Assembly: GCF_003385515.1 (NCBI RefSeq)
Contig: NZ_QNVT01000013.1
Coordinates: 1 to 64,000 of the forward strand
DNA length: 64,000 bases
Direction: 5' to 3'
From: Chryseobacterium pennae
Lineage (GTDB): Bacteria; Bacteroidota; Bacteroidia; Flavobacteriales; Weeksellaceae
Made by a program: the position numbers and the translations under genes. The notes beneath the pieces are model-generated. The model did no database searches. It worked only from the letters and a program-made list of their open reading frames with translations, and was not told where the DNA came from. Positions 27,143 through 35,933 of this stretch are shown in pieces (position 1 is the stretch's first letter; each line of letters begins with the position of its first letter).

Positions 27143-27994
27143 TTACATTTTCCAGTGATAATAAGTCCATTCAATCCCAAATAATCCGGAATGTGTTTCA
27201 ATATCGAGATCATTTCCTTTCCCAAATTTGTTATAGATCTTTCGGTCTACATCAATTGCCATTGGTTTTACATATTCTTTTAAATAATAAGAGCGAGAAT
27301 ATTGAAGACCATTTTCAGATCTTATGACCTTATTTTTTCTACCCAGAATTTCATATTTCTTATTTTGAATAGTAATGAATTCTTTACCGGGAATGTTTGG
27401 ATATATATCTGTATATTCGGCTGTTGAGAGATCTTTCCAAAATGCAGGACTATTCATTTTTTCTTTTGAAACCACTTTTAATTCATGTTTAGTTACTTCA
27501 TAAGTGCCATCCGAATCTGATTTGTTTTCAGTAGAAATAGCTTTGTCAATGATTAAAAATTTTTTTGCTGACGGTTTTGAAAAATCAAAAGATATATTAA
27601 CTGCTAAAAAGAATGGGATACAATAATAACTCATAGTCTGTAAGATACTCTGATTATTGGCTGAAATATTTTTTGATTTAATAAAAAGAGATCCTATTAC
27701 CGGTAAAATAAATAAAAGAAAATTAGTGATTAAAGTAAAATTATAAAATTCAAGAATTTTCCAGAGTATAAGAAAATATAGAATAGGTGTAGTGAGGAAC
27801 AGAAGCTTATAAGAGGTTAATTGATCAATATTTCTCCTATCTGTATCATTCATGAAAAATCTTAGCCAGGGAATACAAAAAATAACAATACATAGAATCC
27901 TGAAGTGTATTGACAATGGGTCTGAAAACAACAAAACGATGCACAAAAGTATTCTTGTAATCAAAGAAAAAACGACCTTCAAAATAAATTTCAT
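27143..27994 (-). CDS. Hypothetical membrane protein
   Basis: A 283-residue protein. Residues 1-140 contain about five hydrophobic segments, including LITRILLCIVLLF, FRILCIVIFCIPWLRF, LLFLTTPILYFLIL and LITNFLLFILPVIGSLF. Residues 150-283 are soluble, with SDGTYEVTKHELKVVSKEKM and IQNKKYEILGRKNKVIRSENG, probably strands facing the periplasm. No family recognised. Neighbouring genes give no clear hint. Confidence 0.65.
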   Translation of the reverse strand: MKFILKVVFSLITRILLCIVLLFSDPLSIHFRILCIVIFCIPWLRFFMNDTDRRNIDQLTSYKLLFLTTPILYFLILWKILEFYNFTLITNFLLFILPVIGSLFIKSKNISANNQSILQTMSYYCIPFFLAVNISFDFSKPSAKKFLIIDKAISTENKSDSDGTYEVTKHELKVVSKEKMNSPAFWKDLSTAEYTDIYPNIPGKEFITIQNKKYEILGRKNKVIRSENGLQYSRSYYLKEYVKPMAIDVDRKIYNKFGKGNDLDIETHSGLFGIEWTYYHWKM

Positions 27995-28236
27995 ATTGTA
28001 TTTGCCATCAATTTGTTGAGTAAATATAAAAAATTTCTTGAAAAATAGCCTCTGTATTATTAAAAAGGAATGTTTTAATTATCAGTTTATTATAATGAGC
28101 TGAAACATGAGAAAAAAGTAGAGCTGAAAGATATTAATTTTTTTACATGTATAATAATTGTTAGTTTTGGATGCTGGATTTGGTGTATAATCCAATAAAC
28201 GGTTAATAAGAAAATAAAAGGAAAAAAGATAGCAAA

Positions 28237-28824
28237 ATGACTGATGTATTTGAAAATTACCTATCCTCAACAGGATCACTATTAGCAGAGGAAATCAGCT
28301 TTTCTGCGAAGTTCTTCAAGCCGATCCACTTAAAAAAGGGTGATTTTTTTATTCATGAAGATGAAACCTGCCGCCATATTGGATTTATCGCTAGTGGTGC
28401 TGTAAAAGCATATGCTACCGACAAGGATGGAAAAGAAAATATAACCTGTTTCAAGTTTGAAAATGAATTTGTCACCTCATTTCAGGAGTTTGTGACACAG
28501 GAAAAACCCAGAAGGAGCATCAGGGCTATTGAAGATAGTATAATCTATAGAATAAACTACCCGGACTATCAGCATCTGCTTGGTCAGGTGACTGCCTGGA
28601 ACGGAGTTATAAAATTGGTGATGGAGCAGGAGTATAACCAAAAGGAACGTTATCTGCTGAATTACAATAATAGGTCAGCTGTGGATAAATATAGTCAAGT
28701 TCTGTCTGACGAACCGATACTTGCCCGGCGCATAACGACGCAGGATCTGGCGTCATACCTTGGCATTACACAACGATCGCTTACGCGGGCGAAAGGACAA
28801 ATACATAAGTCCAATATATTATAG
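28237..28824 (+). CDS. Crp/Fnr family transcriptional regulator
   Basis: A 195-residue regulator. Residues 25-115 are a cyclic-nucleotide-binding-like beta barrel (HLKKGDFFIHEDETCRHIGFIASGAVKAY is its beginning). Residues 145-190 are a winged helix-turn-helix (ARRITTQDLASYLGITQRSLTRAKGQI). It lacks the Arg-Ala nucleotide contact pattern of true CRP and also the Fnr cysteines, like most Bacteroidota members, so its signal is unknown. A TAGTTTTG box at 28162-28169 may be its -7 element. A metallo-hydrolase gene lies 55 bases downstream. The pair has higher GC than the genes around it. Confidence 0.88.
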   Translation: MTDVFENYLSSTGSLLAEEISFSAKFFKPIHLKKGDFFIHEDETCRHIGFIASGAVKAYATDKDGKENITCFKFENEFVTSFQEFVTQEKPRRSIRAIEDSIIYRINYPDYQHLLGQVTAWNGVIKLVMEQEYNQKERYLLNYNNRSAVDKYSQVLSDEPILARRITTQDLASYLGITQRSLTRAKGQIHKSNIL

Positions 28825-28879
28825 ACAAATGTCCTTATATAAGTATGGATCGGTGATGTAGATTTGCATAAAAAAAACT

Positions 28880-29560
28880 ATGCTACGTCAGATTGCTCCC
28901 GAAGTGTTCCAGATTTCACTGATGCCACGAAACAGTATCAACTGCTATATTATTGAAGGTATATTGATAGACTCCGGAATCAGGAGTTCGTATACGAGTG
29001 TAAAGAAAGCTCTCCAGAAAATTCCTGTTTATCAACATGTACTTACCCATGCTCATGCAGACCACCAAGGTTGTAGCGATCAGATATGTACTGAGTTTGC
29101 GATCCCCTTACTCTGCCATCCGGACGAAGTTTTGAGGACTGAAACGGGGATGGTAACCAACGACTATCCAAATCCGGAACATTGGATAGCAAAGCTTCAA
29201 CAAAAGTATTGGGCAGGTCAGGGAAATAAAGTAGAACGCACAATCGTTGAAAATGATAGGATCGGAAATTTTCGGGTAATAGAAACGCCCGGACATTCGC
29301 CCGGTCATATTTCTTTATTCCGTGAGCAAGATGGTGTACTGATAATCGGAGATGTGGCGACCAATATGAACCTGCTTACTACAGCGACAGGTTTGCGGCT
29401 TCCCCCAAATATATTCACCTCGGATCAGCAACGCAATATCCAATCACTCCAGAAGTTGGCAAAACTGAATCCATCCATTATCTGCTTCGGTCATGGACCT
29501 GTCATGCGAAATACAGATCAGAAGTTTGAGAAGTTTGTGGCTAAATATAATTTACAATAG
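28880..29560 (+). CDS. MBL-fold metallo-hydrolase
   Basis: A 226-residue metallo-beta-lactamase-fold hydrolase, cytoplasmic, with no signal peptide. The metal-binding motif HAHADHQG (about residues 57-64), the later His in ETPGHSPGHISLF, the bridging Asp in IIGDVATN and the last His in CFGHGPVM are all present, so a two-metal site should form. Substrate is not predictable. It follows the Crp/Fnr gene and may be its target. A TAGATTTG box at 28859-28866 could give it a separate promoter. The higher GC and more frequent CGG/CGC codons set the pair apart from its neighbours. Confidence 0.87.
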   Translation: MLRQIAPEVFQISLMPRNSINCYIIEGILIDSGIRSSYTSVKKALQKIPVYQHVLTHAHADHQGCSDQICTEFAIPLLCHPDEVLRTETGMVTNDYPNPEHWIAKLQQKYWAGQGNKVERTIVENDRIGNFRVIETPGHSPGHISLFREQDGVLIIGDVATNMNLLTTATGLRLPPNIFTSDQQRNIQSLQKLAKLNPSIICFGHGPVMRNTDQKFEKFVAKYNLQ

Positions 29561-29610
29561 ATTCACCAGGGCTTTCTTCCTTTCTTCTCTTATAAAACGG
29601 ATGCAAAAAA

Positions 29611-30354
29611 TTATTTAAACACAGCATCGGGTGTATTTTTATTGATGAAATGAAGAAAAGCCCCTTCATCAAAATAGCCATTTTTATCTATAATTTCAGG
29701 ATGCAGGAATTCTGCTTCATTAGAACCATCCAAACTTATATTTTCAATAAATCTTCCTTCTTTTCCCTCAATTACATTGTGAAGACTTATTAAATATTTT
29801 GAACGGATACTGCCTTCTGCAACGGTATAATGTCCGTTTTCTGCAATAAGTGAACTGGTTATATTTCCATTACTAAAAGTTTCATTATCATTACCCGATG
29901 CTCCAAACAAAAGATTACAGGAAAGGTTTCCTGAACAATAAAGTGAACCGTTGACAATGATATTTTTTGCCTGTATATTTCCAATAACAATAAGTATAAC
30001 ATAATCCTCAACAAAAAGATTTTCGGAAAGGGTAATGTCTTGTTCAAATAAGATGATTTTATAGCCTTCTCCATCTTCTGTTATTAAATCAAGAGAGGTT
30101 GAATGCATGTGTTCTGCAAGGATAATTTTAGGGGTATTATCATCATTATTTTCCTCTAAAGATGCTGCTTTTATCTTTTCTGCGGTTTCCTCATCCAGCA
30201 TTTCAAGAAATTCTGAAAGATCTTCCTCATCTGAAGAATGATCTTCAAAAAAAGTAAAATCTAACATTGATGAAACTGTAAAATAAAAATTCTCAGATTG
30301 ATTTTTAAGCCGGGTATATAATTGATCTTTTGTGAGTTGTTGTAATTCTTTCAT
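29611..30354 (-). CDS. Hypothetical protein with bactofilin-like/beta-helix segment
   Basis: A 247-residue protein without a signal peptide. An acidic helical N-terminus (1-75) is followed by short repeated turns: ILIVIGNIQAKNIIVNGSLYCSGNLSCNLLFGASG and NGNITSSLIAENGHYTVAEGSI. The GN-x-x-A-x-N-x-IV-x-G pattern is the same as in the protein at 34357-35916 (LGNLDADNMIVGGQELYITGNL), so the two share a domain. The pattern resembles polymer-forming bactofilins, but it is not a clear member. Function unknown. It converges with the metallo-hydrolase gene. Confidence 0.65.
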   Translation of the reverse strand: MKELQQLTKDQLYTRLKNQSENFYFTVSSMLDFTFFEDHSSDEEDLSEFLEMLDEETAEKIKAASLEENNDDNTPKIILAEHMHSTSLDLITEDGEGYKIILFEQDITLSENLFVEDYVILIVIGNIQAKNIIVNGSLYCSGNLSCNLLFGASGNDNETFSNGNITSSLIAENGHYTVAEGSIRSKYLISLHNVIEGKEGRFIENISLDGSNEAEFLHPEIIDKNGYFDEGAFLHFINKNTPDAVFK

Positions 30355-30425
30355 AAACTTTAGCTATACTGCACCTACTTATTCTAAAGAAAATAGATAG
30401 ATGCAATATAAGGAGATCAATTTTG

Positions 30426-30755
30426 TTATGCCAGAAAGCCAAATTTATTCTCAAACAATTTTCCTATCACAGGAATAGGTTTTCTCTGTTCATTAGCTGC
30501 ATTAATAATCCCGAACACCCATAAGATTAATAAAATCAATCCAATATAATTTAAAAATGACAAAACAGGAAGAATTGAAACTGTAATTGAAAGAATAAAA
30601 TTGACAACCACAGTTAGAAGAAAGAACCCCAAACCTTGTTCCAAATGATAATGGGCCAGGTCATTTTTAGTGGATAAATCTTTGCTTTTAACGTAAGCGA
30701 TAATCCAGCCGATAATCGTTACATAGCTTAAAATAGAAATTGTTTTGCTGTTCAT
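30426..30755 (-). CDS. DUF4870 (Tic20-like) membrane protein
   Basis: A 109-residue membrane protein with three hydrophobic segments. The signature is LAHYHLEQGLGFFLL, in which the His-x-x-Gln is typical for DUF4870/Tic20-like proteins, followed by a Pro-Leu-rich helix and LLILWVFGIINAANEQRKPIPVIGKLF. The frame is open to 30803, but I start at ATG 30755 (MNSKTISIL) because a good promoter at 30773-30803 lies in the longer version. Function unknown; such proteins are widespread in Bacteroidota. Confidence 0.8.
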   Translation of the reverse strand: MNSKTISILSYVTIIGWIIAYVKSKDLSTKNDLAHYHLEQGLGFFLLTVVVNFILSITVSILPVLSFLNYIGLILLILWVFGIINAANEQRKPIPVIGKLFENKFGFLA

Positions 30756-30772
30756 ATTAAAATATTTTCTGC

Positions 30773-30803
30773 CAAAAATAAGAAGGAGGTTTTCACCTGT
30801 CAA
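30773..30803 (-). promoter_or_regulatory. Promoter of the DUF4870 gene
   Basis: On the minus strand TTG (30801-30803) and TATTTTTG (30773-30780) are 20 bases apart. The start codon at 30755 is 17 bases beyond the -7 box. Confidence 0.7.
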
Positions 30804-30875
30804 GAGCTGATTGGTTTATTGCTGCTTTGAATTGGTATTCTGTAGGTCCTGGCAAAAAATGGTTTCCAGTCAATT

Positions 30876-31613
30876 TTATTCTTCTCTCATGAGTTTAAAA
30901 AAAGCCTCTTTCTTTGTCCTCGATATCGGAATGCTGGCACCATTTTCCATTTCTATCATACCTTCCCGGGAATAGCTTACAATATATTGGGTATTAATAA
31001 GATGAGATTGATGTACCCGAAAGAAATCAGGGGGAAGCAGAATACTTTCGTAATTTTTAAGAGGTTTGGAAATCATAATTTTCTTTCCATCATTCAGGTA
31101 AAAAGTAGTGTAGGAACCTGATGTTTCACAATGCATGATCTGGCTGATCTTCACCACATGCATCGCCTCCTGAGTAGGAAGAATGATTCTTTGTGGGGTT
31201 TTGTGCATATTATGACTGAGTTCGCTTATTTGCTGTTCTTCAAGGAATCGCTCCTTTAGTCCTGAAATTCTGTCGATAGCTATTTTGAGTTCTTCAGTAT
31301 CAATAGGTTTTAGTAAATAATCCAAAGCACTGAACTTAAACGCCCGGATAGCATATTCTTGATAAGCAGTTGTAAAAATCAAATGAAATTTTCGGTGAGA
31401 AATTTTTTGCAATACATCAAAACCGGTCCCATTTTTCAGCATAATATCCATGAAGACAAGATCAGGCTGAAGCCTGTCAATCAGTTTTGCTGCTTCATCA
31501 GCGCTTTCAGCATAACCAATGATCTGTATTTTATCCGGAGCTATCATCTCCAGCATAATAGACAATGCTTCCCGTAGGTGATATTCGTCTTCTATGATGA
31601 TTGTTTTGTACAT
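30876..31613 (-). CDS. LytTR family response regulator
   Basis: A 245-residue response regulator. The receiver domain (1-120) has the acidic pocket IIIEDE, the phosphoacceptor D56 in LVFMDIMLKNG, and the conserved TTAYQEYAIRAFKFSALDYLLKPID segment with Thr and Lys. The LytTR DNA-binding domain (about 140-240) has MHCETSGSYTTFYLNDG and FFRVHQSHLINTQYIVSYSREG. Such proteins bind pairs of direct repeats about two helical turns apart; a matching pair lies at 33755-33784. The start follows the histidine kinase stop by three bases, so kinase and regulator form one operon. Confidence 0.95.
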   Translation of the reverse strand: MYKTIIIEDEYHLREALSIMLEMIAPDKIQIIGYAESADEAAKLIDRLQPDLVFMDIMLKNGTGFDVLQKISHRKFHLIFTTAYQEYAIRAFKFSALDYLLKPIDTEELKIAIDRISGLKERFLEEQQISELSHNMHKTPQRIILPTQEAMHVVKISQIMHCETSGSYTTFYLNDGKKIMISKPLKNYESILLPPDFFRVHQSHLINTQYIVSYSREGMIEMENGASIPISRTKKEAFFKLMREE

Positions 31614-31616
31614 ACT

Positions 31617-33623
31617 TTATAATATTGGAATAGATAATGTGACCATACAACCTTGCTGACCATCTTTGTCAATTGTAAGTTCTCTGACTTCAAGTTTTGC
31701 CTGTGAATTATCTTTAAGCATAAGAAGCAGTCTCTCATCCGTAATTTTAGTTGAAAGAGAGCGATGGGAATCATCTGTTTTCTGCCTTCTGGAAGCGGTA
31801 AGCCCAATTCCATTGTCTTTAATAGTACAGATAAGAAGATTTTCTACTGGCTTTTCTTCAAAAGTAATAAATAATATTCCTTTTTGAAATACCTCCAAAG
31901 GTTTAAGACCATGCTCAATCGCATTTTCAACAAATGGCTGTATTAAAAGAGGCGGAATAGGAAGCTGCTGATCTACAGAATCATTGCATTGTATATGGTA
32001 ATCAAAACTTTGATTCAGGCGAAGCTGCTGGAGTTCGATATAATTTTTCAAAGTGAGTGTTTCTTCTTCAAGAGTGACTGTTTCCATTCTGGATTGTTCC
32101 AATACACGACGGCTTAGCTTGGCAAATTTTCCAAGATACAACACTGCAAGATCTGTATCTTTTCTGAGGATCATTCCCTGGATATTCCCTAATGCATTGA
32201 ATATGAAATGAGGATCCATCTGAGACTGTAGCAATCGTCTTTCAAGAGACAACTTCTCTGCTAAGTTTTCGAGCGTTTCCTTTTCAAGAAGCTCCATTTT
32301 GAGCTTATTATTAGTCTGTTGCTGTTGAAGAAAATCTTCTCTTTTCTGATGATAGCGTTGCCGGAAGTAGTAAGATCGGTACATAAAGACCAATCCAATC
32401 AGTAAAACGGCGGAAATTCCATATCCTAATAATTGATTTTTTTTCTGAAGTTTATTTTCCTGTTCCAACTGTTTAATGCGAGCTATTTTCTTTTCAGATT
32501 CATATTTGGCATCAGTATTTTGAAGGATCTGTTGAGTAGATTCATCATACTTTAGTTTATTATATTTGATGAAAGATGCATCATATTCAAAGTAGGCTTT
32601 ATAGTCTTTTTCTTCAGCAGCAATATTTTTCAGGCATTCATAAAATGCTGCCAAAAGATAATTGTCTTTGTAGGGAAGACTCTGCTGATAGGCAATTCCT
32701 TCCTTGAACAGATTTTCTGCGGTTCTGTATTCTCCTTTTGATACATAATACTGCCCGCGCAGGCCCATAGAACTTCGGTAAACTCCTTTTATTCCATATT
32801 GTTTACCAATCACTACAGCTTTTTCCAATGCTGAAAGAAATGAATTTTCATCAATCGGTTTCGGTCCGTTCATATATAAAGCTGCCAGGTTAATATAAGC
32901 AATTCCGATATTGCTTTTACTGTCTATTTTCGTCTCATTTTTTTCAATAAAATCAATAGTTTGCTTAAAAAAAGAAACTGCTTCCTGCCAACGGTTATTT
33001 TCTCCTGCCGCAATAAGGTCAGAAAGATAACTTCCTACTGCAAGCCGGGCATGGAGAATACTTTCCGGATTTCCGGATTTTTCTGCAAATGAAAGCCCTT
33101 CATCAGCATATTTTTTTACTTTATCAGGAGAGTCTGGTGAGAAAAGATAGGAAATGTCAGCTCCGAGTTTGGCTGATTGGTCGTAGCTCTGCATTGTATT
33201 AAACAAGGCATAGGCTTCCAGAAAGAAAGTAAGCGCCTGTGTTTTATCATCAGTATACGATTTAAGGTAGCCCATAGCAGTATTGGAAAAAGCTTTTGCA
33301 CGATTGCTTTTTATGGAGCTTGCAATATCATAAGATCTTTCCGCATATTTAGTGAATTCTTTGAGATGGAGAAGACGTTTATGGGTTAGGGCGAGATAAG
33401 CACTGCAAATAGCTTCATCCTCTTTATTTCCCATTTTTTGAGCATTTTGAAGAGCTGCCATCTGAATGGTAAGACTTGCCGACGAATCAGTAAATCTTTT
33501 GGAATATCCTTCACTGGCTTCATGTTCTATAGCTGATACTTTCTGAGCTTTTATAGTGCCCATAGAAATCCAGCAAAATAGAAAGCAAAATAAGATGTTG
33601 GTTATATTGTTTTTTTTCTTCAC
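31617..33623 (-). CDS. TPR sensor histidine kinase (LytS/YehU-like, His_kinase family)
   Basis: A 668-residue kinase with a signal peptide (to about residue 26), a TPR-rich periplasmic sensor (about 30-380; for example EYRTAENLFKEGIAYQQSLPY), one transmembrane helix (about 397-416) and a coiled coil. The cytoplasmic part has the His_kinase motif QSQMDPHFIFNALGNIQ, with the phosphoacceptor His, and a GHKL ATPase domain with IQPFVENAIEHGLKP and IKDNGIGL. This is the standard Bacteroidota partner of LytTR regulators. It starts at GTG 33623; no ATG is available and the signal peptide begins there. Its signal is unknown. Confidence 0.92.
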   Translation of the reverse strand: MKKKNNITNILFCFLFCWISMGTIKAQKVSAIEHEASEGYSKRFTDSSASLTIQMAALQNAQKMGNKEDEAICSAYLALTHKRLLHLKEFTKYAERSYDIASSIKSNRAKAFSNTAMGYLKSYTDDKTQALTFFLEAYALFNTMQSYDQSAKLGADISYLFSPDSPDKVKKYADEGLSFAEKSGNPESILHARLAVGSYLSDLIAAGENNRWQEAVSFFKQTIDFIEKNETKIDSKSNIGIAYINLAALYMNGPKPIDENSFLSALEKAVVIGKQYGIKGVYRSSMGLRGQYYVSKGEYRTAENLFKEGIAYQQSLPYKDNYLLAAFYECLKNIAAEEKDYKAYFEYDASFIKYNKLKYDESTQQILQNTDAKYESEKKIARIKQLEQENKLQKKNQLLGYGISAVLLIGLVFMYRSYYFRQRYHQKREDFLQQQQTNNKLKMELLEKETLENLAEKLSLERRLLQSQMDPHFIFNALGNIQGMILRKDTDLAVLYLGKFAKLSRRVLEQSRMETVTLEEETLTLKNYIELQQLRLNQSFDYHIQCNDSVDQQLPIPPLLIQPFVENAIEHGLKPLEVFQKGILFITFEEKPVENLLICTIKDNGIGLTASRRQKTDDSHRSLSTKITDERLLLMLKDNSQAKLEVRELTIDKDGQQGCMVTLSIPIL

Positions 33624-33754
33624 GATGTAATTGATTCGTATGGCTAAAGTATAAATTGTGGAAGTATTGACAAAATAGCAATAGGTTTAAAATGCAGATT
33701 TTAAGAGGGAATTTGAACCAAACTAAGCATGTTGCAGCCAATTTTTTACCGAAT

Positions 33755-33784
33755 ACCAATTCAGAATGTACAAATACCAATTCA
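33755..33784 (+). promoter_or_regulatory. Probable LytTR regulator binding site (direct repeat, 21-bp period)
   Basis: ACCAATTCA occurs at 33755-33763 and again at 33776-33784, and the identity extends to the 12-mer AATACCAATTCA. Spacing is 12 bases, so the period is 21 bp, two helical turns. This is the geometry of LytTR sites such as the E. coli BtsR site (ACC-rich repeats, 13-base spacer). A near-consensus -7 box, TAATCTTG at 33811-33818, follows without a -33 TTG, as expected for an activated promoter of the gene at 33841. Confidence 0.65.
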
Positions 33785-33840
33785 TGCTGGTGAAAGCATG
33801 TTTGAATATTTAATCTTGCATAGAATATAATGTAATAACC

Positions 33841-34302
33841 ATGAAAACTATATATAAACTTCTGATCTTTATTCTTTTATTTCTCCCTGTTAAGTTTCTG
33901 TTTTCTCAGCAGCCGGATGAAAAACGAATAAGCATTGAAGTATCCGTGAAGGATGGAAAAAACCAGATTGTTTCTGCTGTGAAATCCTATACAATCTCTT
34001 ATAATAAAACGCTGATAACTCCTGAAAACAATAAAACCAATGAGGTGAAAGCGTTTTATATATCATTGGATTTTGAAAAACAGGATATTCCACTTTTAAA
34101 GGCATTTGTACAAAACAAAACCGGCTTGGATGGGCAGATTACAATAACAGATACCTTCGGAAAATTACCAGCCCGGAAAATTGAATTTAAATCAGCGGTC
34201 ATGGACCTGATGACAGACCAGACAACAGGGGATTATCATGGTATGTTTATGAATCTAAGCTGTAATGTCCTTATTATTGATGGATTGAAAATAGAACATT
34301 AA
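33841..34302 (+). CDS. Hypothetical exported protein, likely target of the adjacent two-component system
   Basis: A 153-residue protein with a signal peptide (ending FLFSQ). The mature part is hydrophilic, with likely strands ISIEVSVKDGKNQIVSAVKSYTISY and a duplicated-looking segment near KAFYISLDFEKQDIPLL. No family recognised. It is divergent from the kinase/regulator operon and lies 57 bases after the direct repeat, so it is probably induced by the LytTR regulator. The next gene, at 34357, may be cotranscribed (54-base gap). Confidence 0.7.
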   Translation: MKTIYKLLIFILLFLPVKFLFSQQPDEKRISIEVSVKDGKNQIVSAVKSYTISYNKTLITPENNKTNEVKAFYISLDFEKQDIPLLKAFVQNKTGLDGQITITDTFGKLPARKIEFKSAVMDLMTDQTTGDYHGMFMNLSCNVLIIDGLKIEH

Positions 34303-34356
34303 GACTCACAAATGATGAAAAAAATACAATATATGTAATGCATTAAAATTTCTGAA

Positions 34357-35916
34357 ATGAGGTATGTACAGTTTAAAGATATCAAGTATAAATTTCCTAA
34401 AGACAGTTGGCTGTATTGGCGCAATGAAAAACATGATGGTGAATTTGATGAAAATTGGGTGATTTATGTTGAAGATACTTTTGAAGTAGAAAATGTAAAC
34501 CTGGATGATCCTTTTACTATTTTTAATGCCATAGAAAATTTAACTGACATCAATCAGGAAGCCTGTATGGCTGTGCTTATTGATGGAAATTTTAAAGCAG
34601 AAAATATCTATAATAACGAATCAGACGGTTCTATTTGCCTGTGTGTATTGGGAAATCTTGACGCAGATAATATGATTGTTGGCGGACAGGAATTATATAT
34701 TACAGGAAATCTGAATATAAAAGAATGTTTCTGGGGTAATTATAACCATGGAGATCTTATTGTAAAAGGAGAAACAAAAACCAGAGTCTTTGTAGCAACG
34801 GAAGGTTATCACTATGATTATAAAAAAGAACGGGTAACAGCTGAATTTTTTCTTTGTGATGAAGAGGAAGAAGATGGAATTTTCGACCGCACATTTCCAG
34901 AAGCTGTTTTTTCTGAAGAAATACTATATACAGAAGATGAAGTAGAGGAAGACGATCTTTTTACCTGGAATGCCTGGCTTTCCCGTTCTGAGGCTATCAA
35001 AATGTTGGAAAAAAACGATTCCATTATAAAGAAAGATATTCATGTTATTTCAAAAGAAGAACAAAAGAACACTGAACTTTCTTCTATTCCAAAGTGTTTT
35101 GAAAATACAGTGTTTAATGGCTTTTCATCTTTTATTTTGCAGCTAGATAACTTTCATAAGCTGATGAGTATTGTAAAGTTACATAAAGAAGAATATCAGT
35201 ATTATACTTTCGAAGATTACGAAGTACAGCTCCACCCTGATACAGAAGAAGGACAGGCGCATGCCATGTTTACCCATGTATCAGGCTTTATATTTTTTAT
35301 CTGCATAGTAACGGATGAAAATGAAGGAGAAGTACTCTCAGCAGTATATCGTGAAAACGAAGAATCTTCTTTTATAAATGTTTTTCAACAAGGAACAGCT
35401 TTGCATTATATCACTTCATTGAATATTCTTTGGAATGATCTTCTTACAAGAGCTGAGCGTGGTGCTTACTTCTATAATAAATTTCTGAAAACCGTTAAGC
35501 CTGAAGAAATTCTCAGTTTTCTAAACCTACCAATAGTACAGGAAAAGTATAACGATTATAAAGATGCGGATAAAAATAATTTCTGGTATGGCGGATATTG
35601 TTTCCTGATGCGCAGGCATGGCGAAAGAGGATTGGCAGGAAGTATTGATATAGGGAAGGAGAGGGAAGCAGAGACTTTTGATATGAGAACCTACTGCTTC
35701 AGACCAGATGAACTTGATGAGCCTGAAAGATGCAACCTTTTTTACGCTTCAAGCCAGGAAAACCTTAGCGATGACAGTTACTCAGGTAACGGAGAGGTAT
35801 TTAAAGTATTTCTTTACGATTGGAAACTGTTTAGAGAATCAACAGAATGGTATCCTAAAGTAGGAAAGGCATTTACAGCAATGAATGAAGAATATCTGGA
35901 AGAAAAGAATATATAA
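34357..35916 (+). CDS. Hypothetical protein with beta-helix-like repeat segment
   Basis: A 519-residue protein without a signal peptide. Residues 60-150 carry short repeated turns (MAVLIDGNFKAENIYN, LGNLDADNMIVGGQELYITGNLNIKECF, HGDLIVKGETKTRVF) that match the pattern of the protein at 29611-30354. A strongly acidic stretch follows (about 160-205), and the rest is a larger domain of unknown type with PEEILSFLNLPIVQEKYNDYKDADKNNFWYGGYCF-like sequence. The function is unknown. The TPR gene starts 17 bases after its stop, so they form an operon. Confidence 0.7.
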   Translation: MRYVQFKDIKYKFPKDSWLYWRNEKHDGEFDENWVIYVEDTFEVENVNLDDPFTIFNAIENLTDINQEACMAVLIDGNFKAENIYNNESDGSICLCVLGNLDADNMIVGGQELYITGNLNIKECFWGNYNHGDLIVKGETKTRVFVATEGYHYDYKKERVTAEFFLCDEEEEDGIFDRTFPEAVFSEEILYTEDEVEEDDLFTWNAWLSRSEAIKMLEKNDSIIKKDIHVISKEEQKNTELSSIPKCFENTVFNGFSSFILQLDNFHKLMSIVKLHKEEYQYYTFEDYEVQLHPDTEEGQAHAMFTHVSGFIFFICIVTDENEGEVLSAVYRENEESSFINVFQQGTALHYITSLNILWNDLLTRAERGAYFYNKFLKTVKPEEILSFLNLPIVQEKYNDYKDADKNNFWYGGYCFLMRRHGERGLAGSIDIGKEREAETFDMRTYCFRPDELDEPERCNLFYASSQENLSDDSYSGNGEVFKVFLYDWKLFRESTEWYPKVGKAFTAMNEEYLEEKNI

Positions 35917-35933
35917 ACCTAAAGACAAATACT

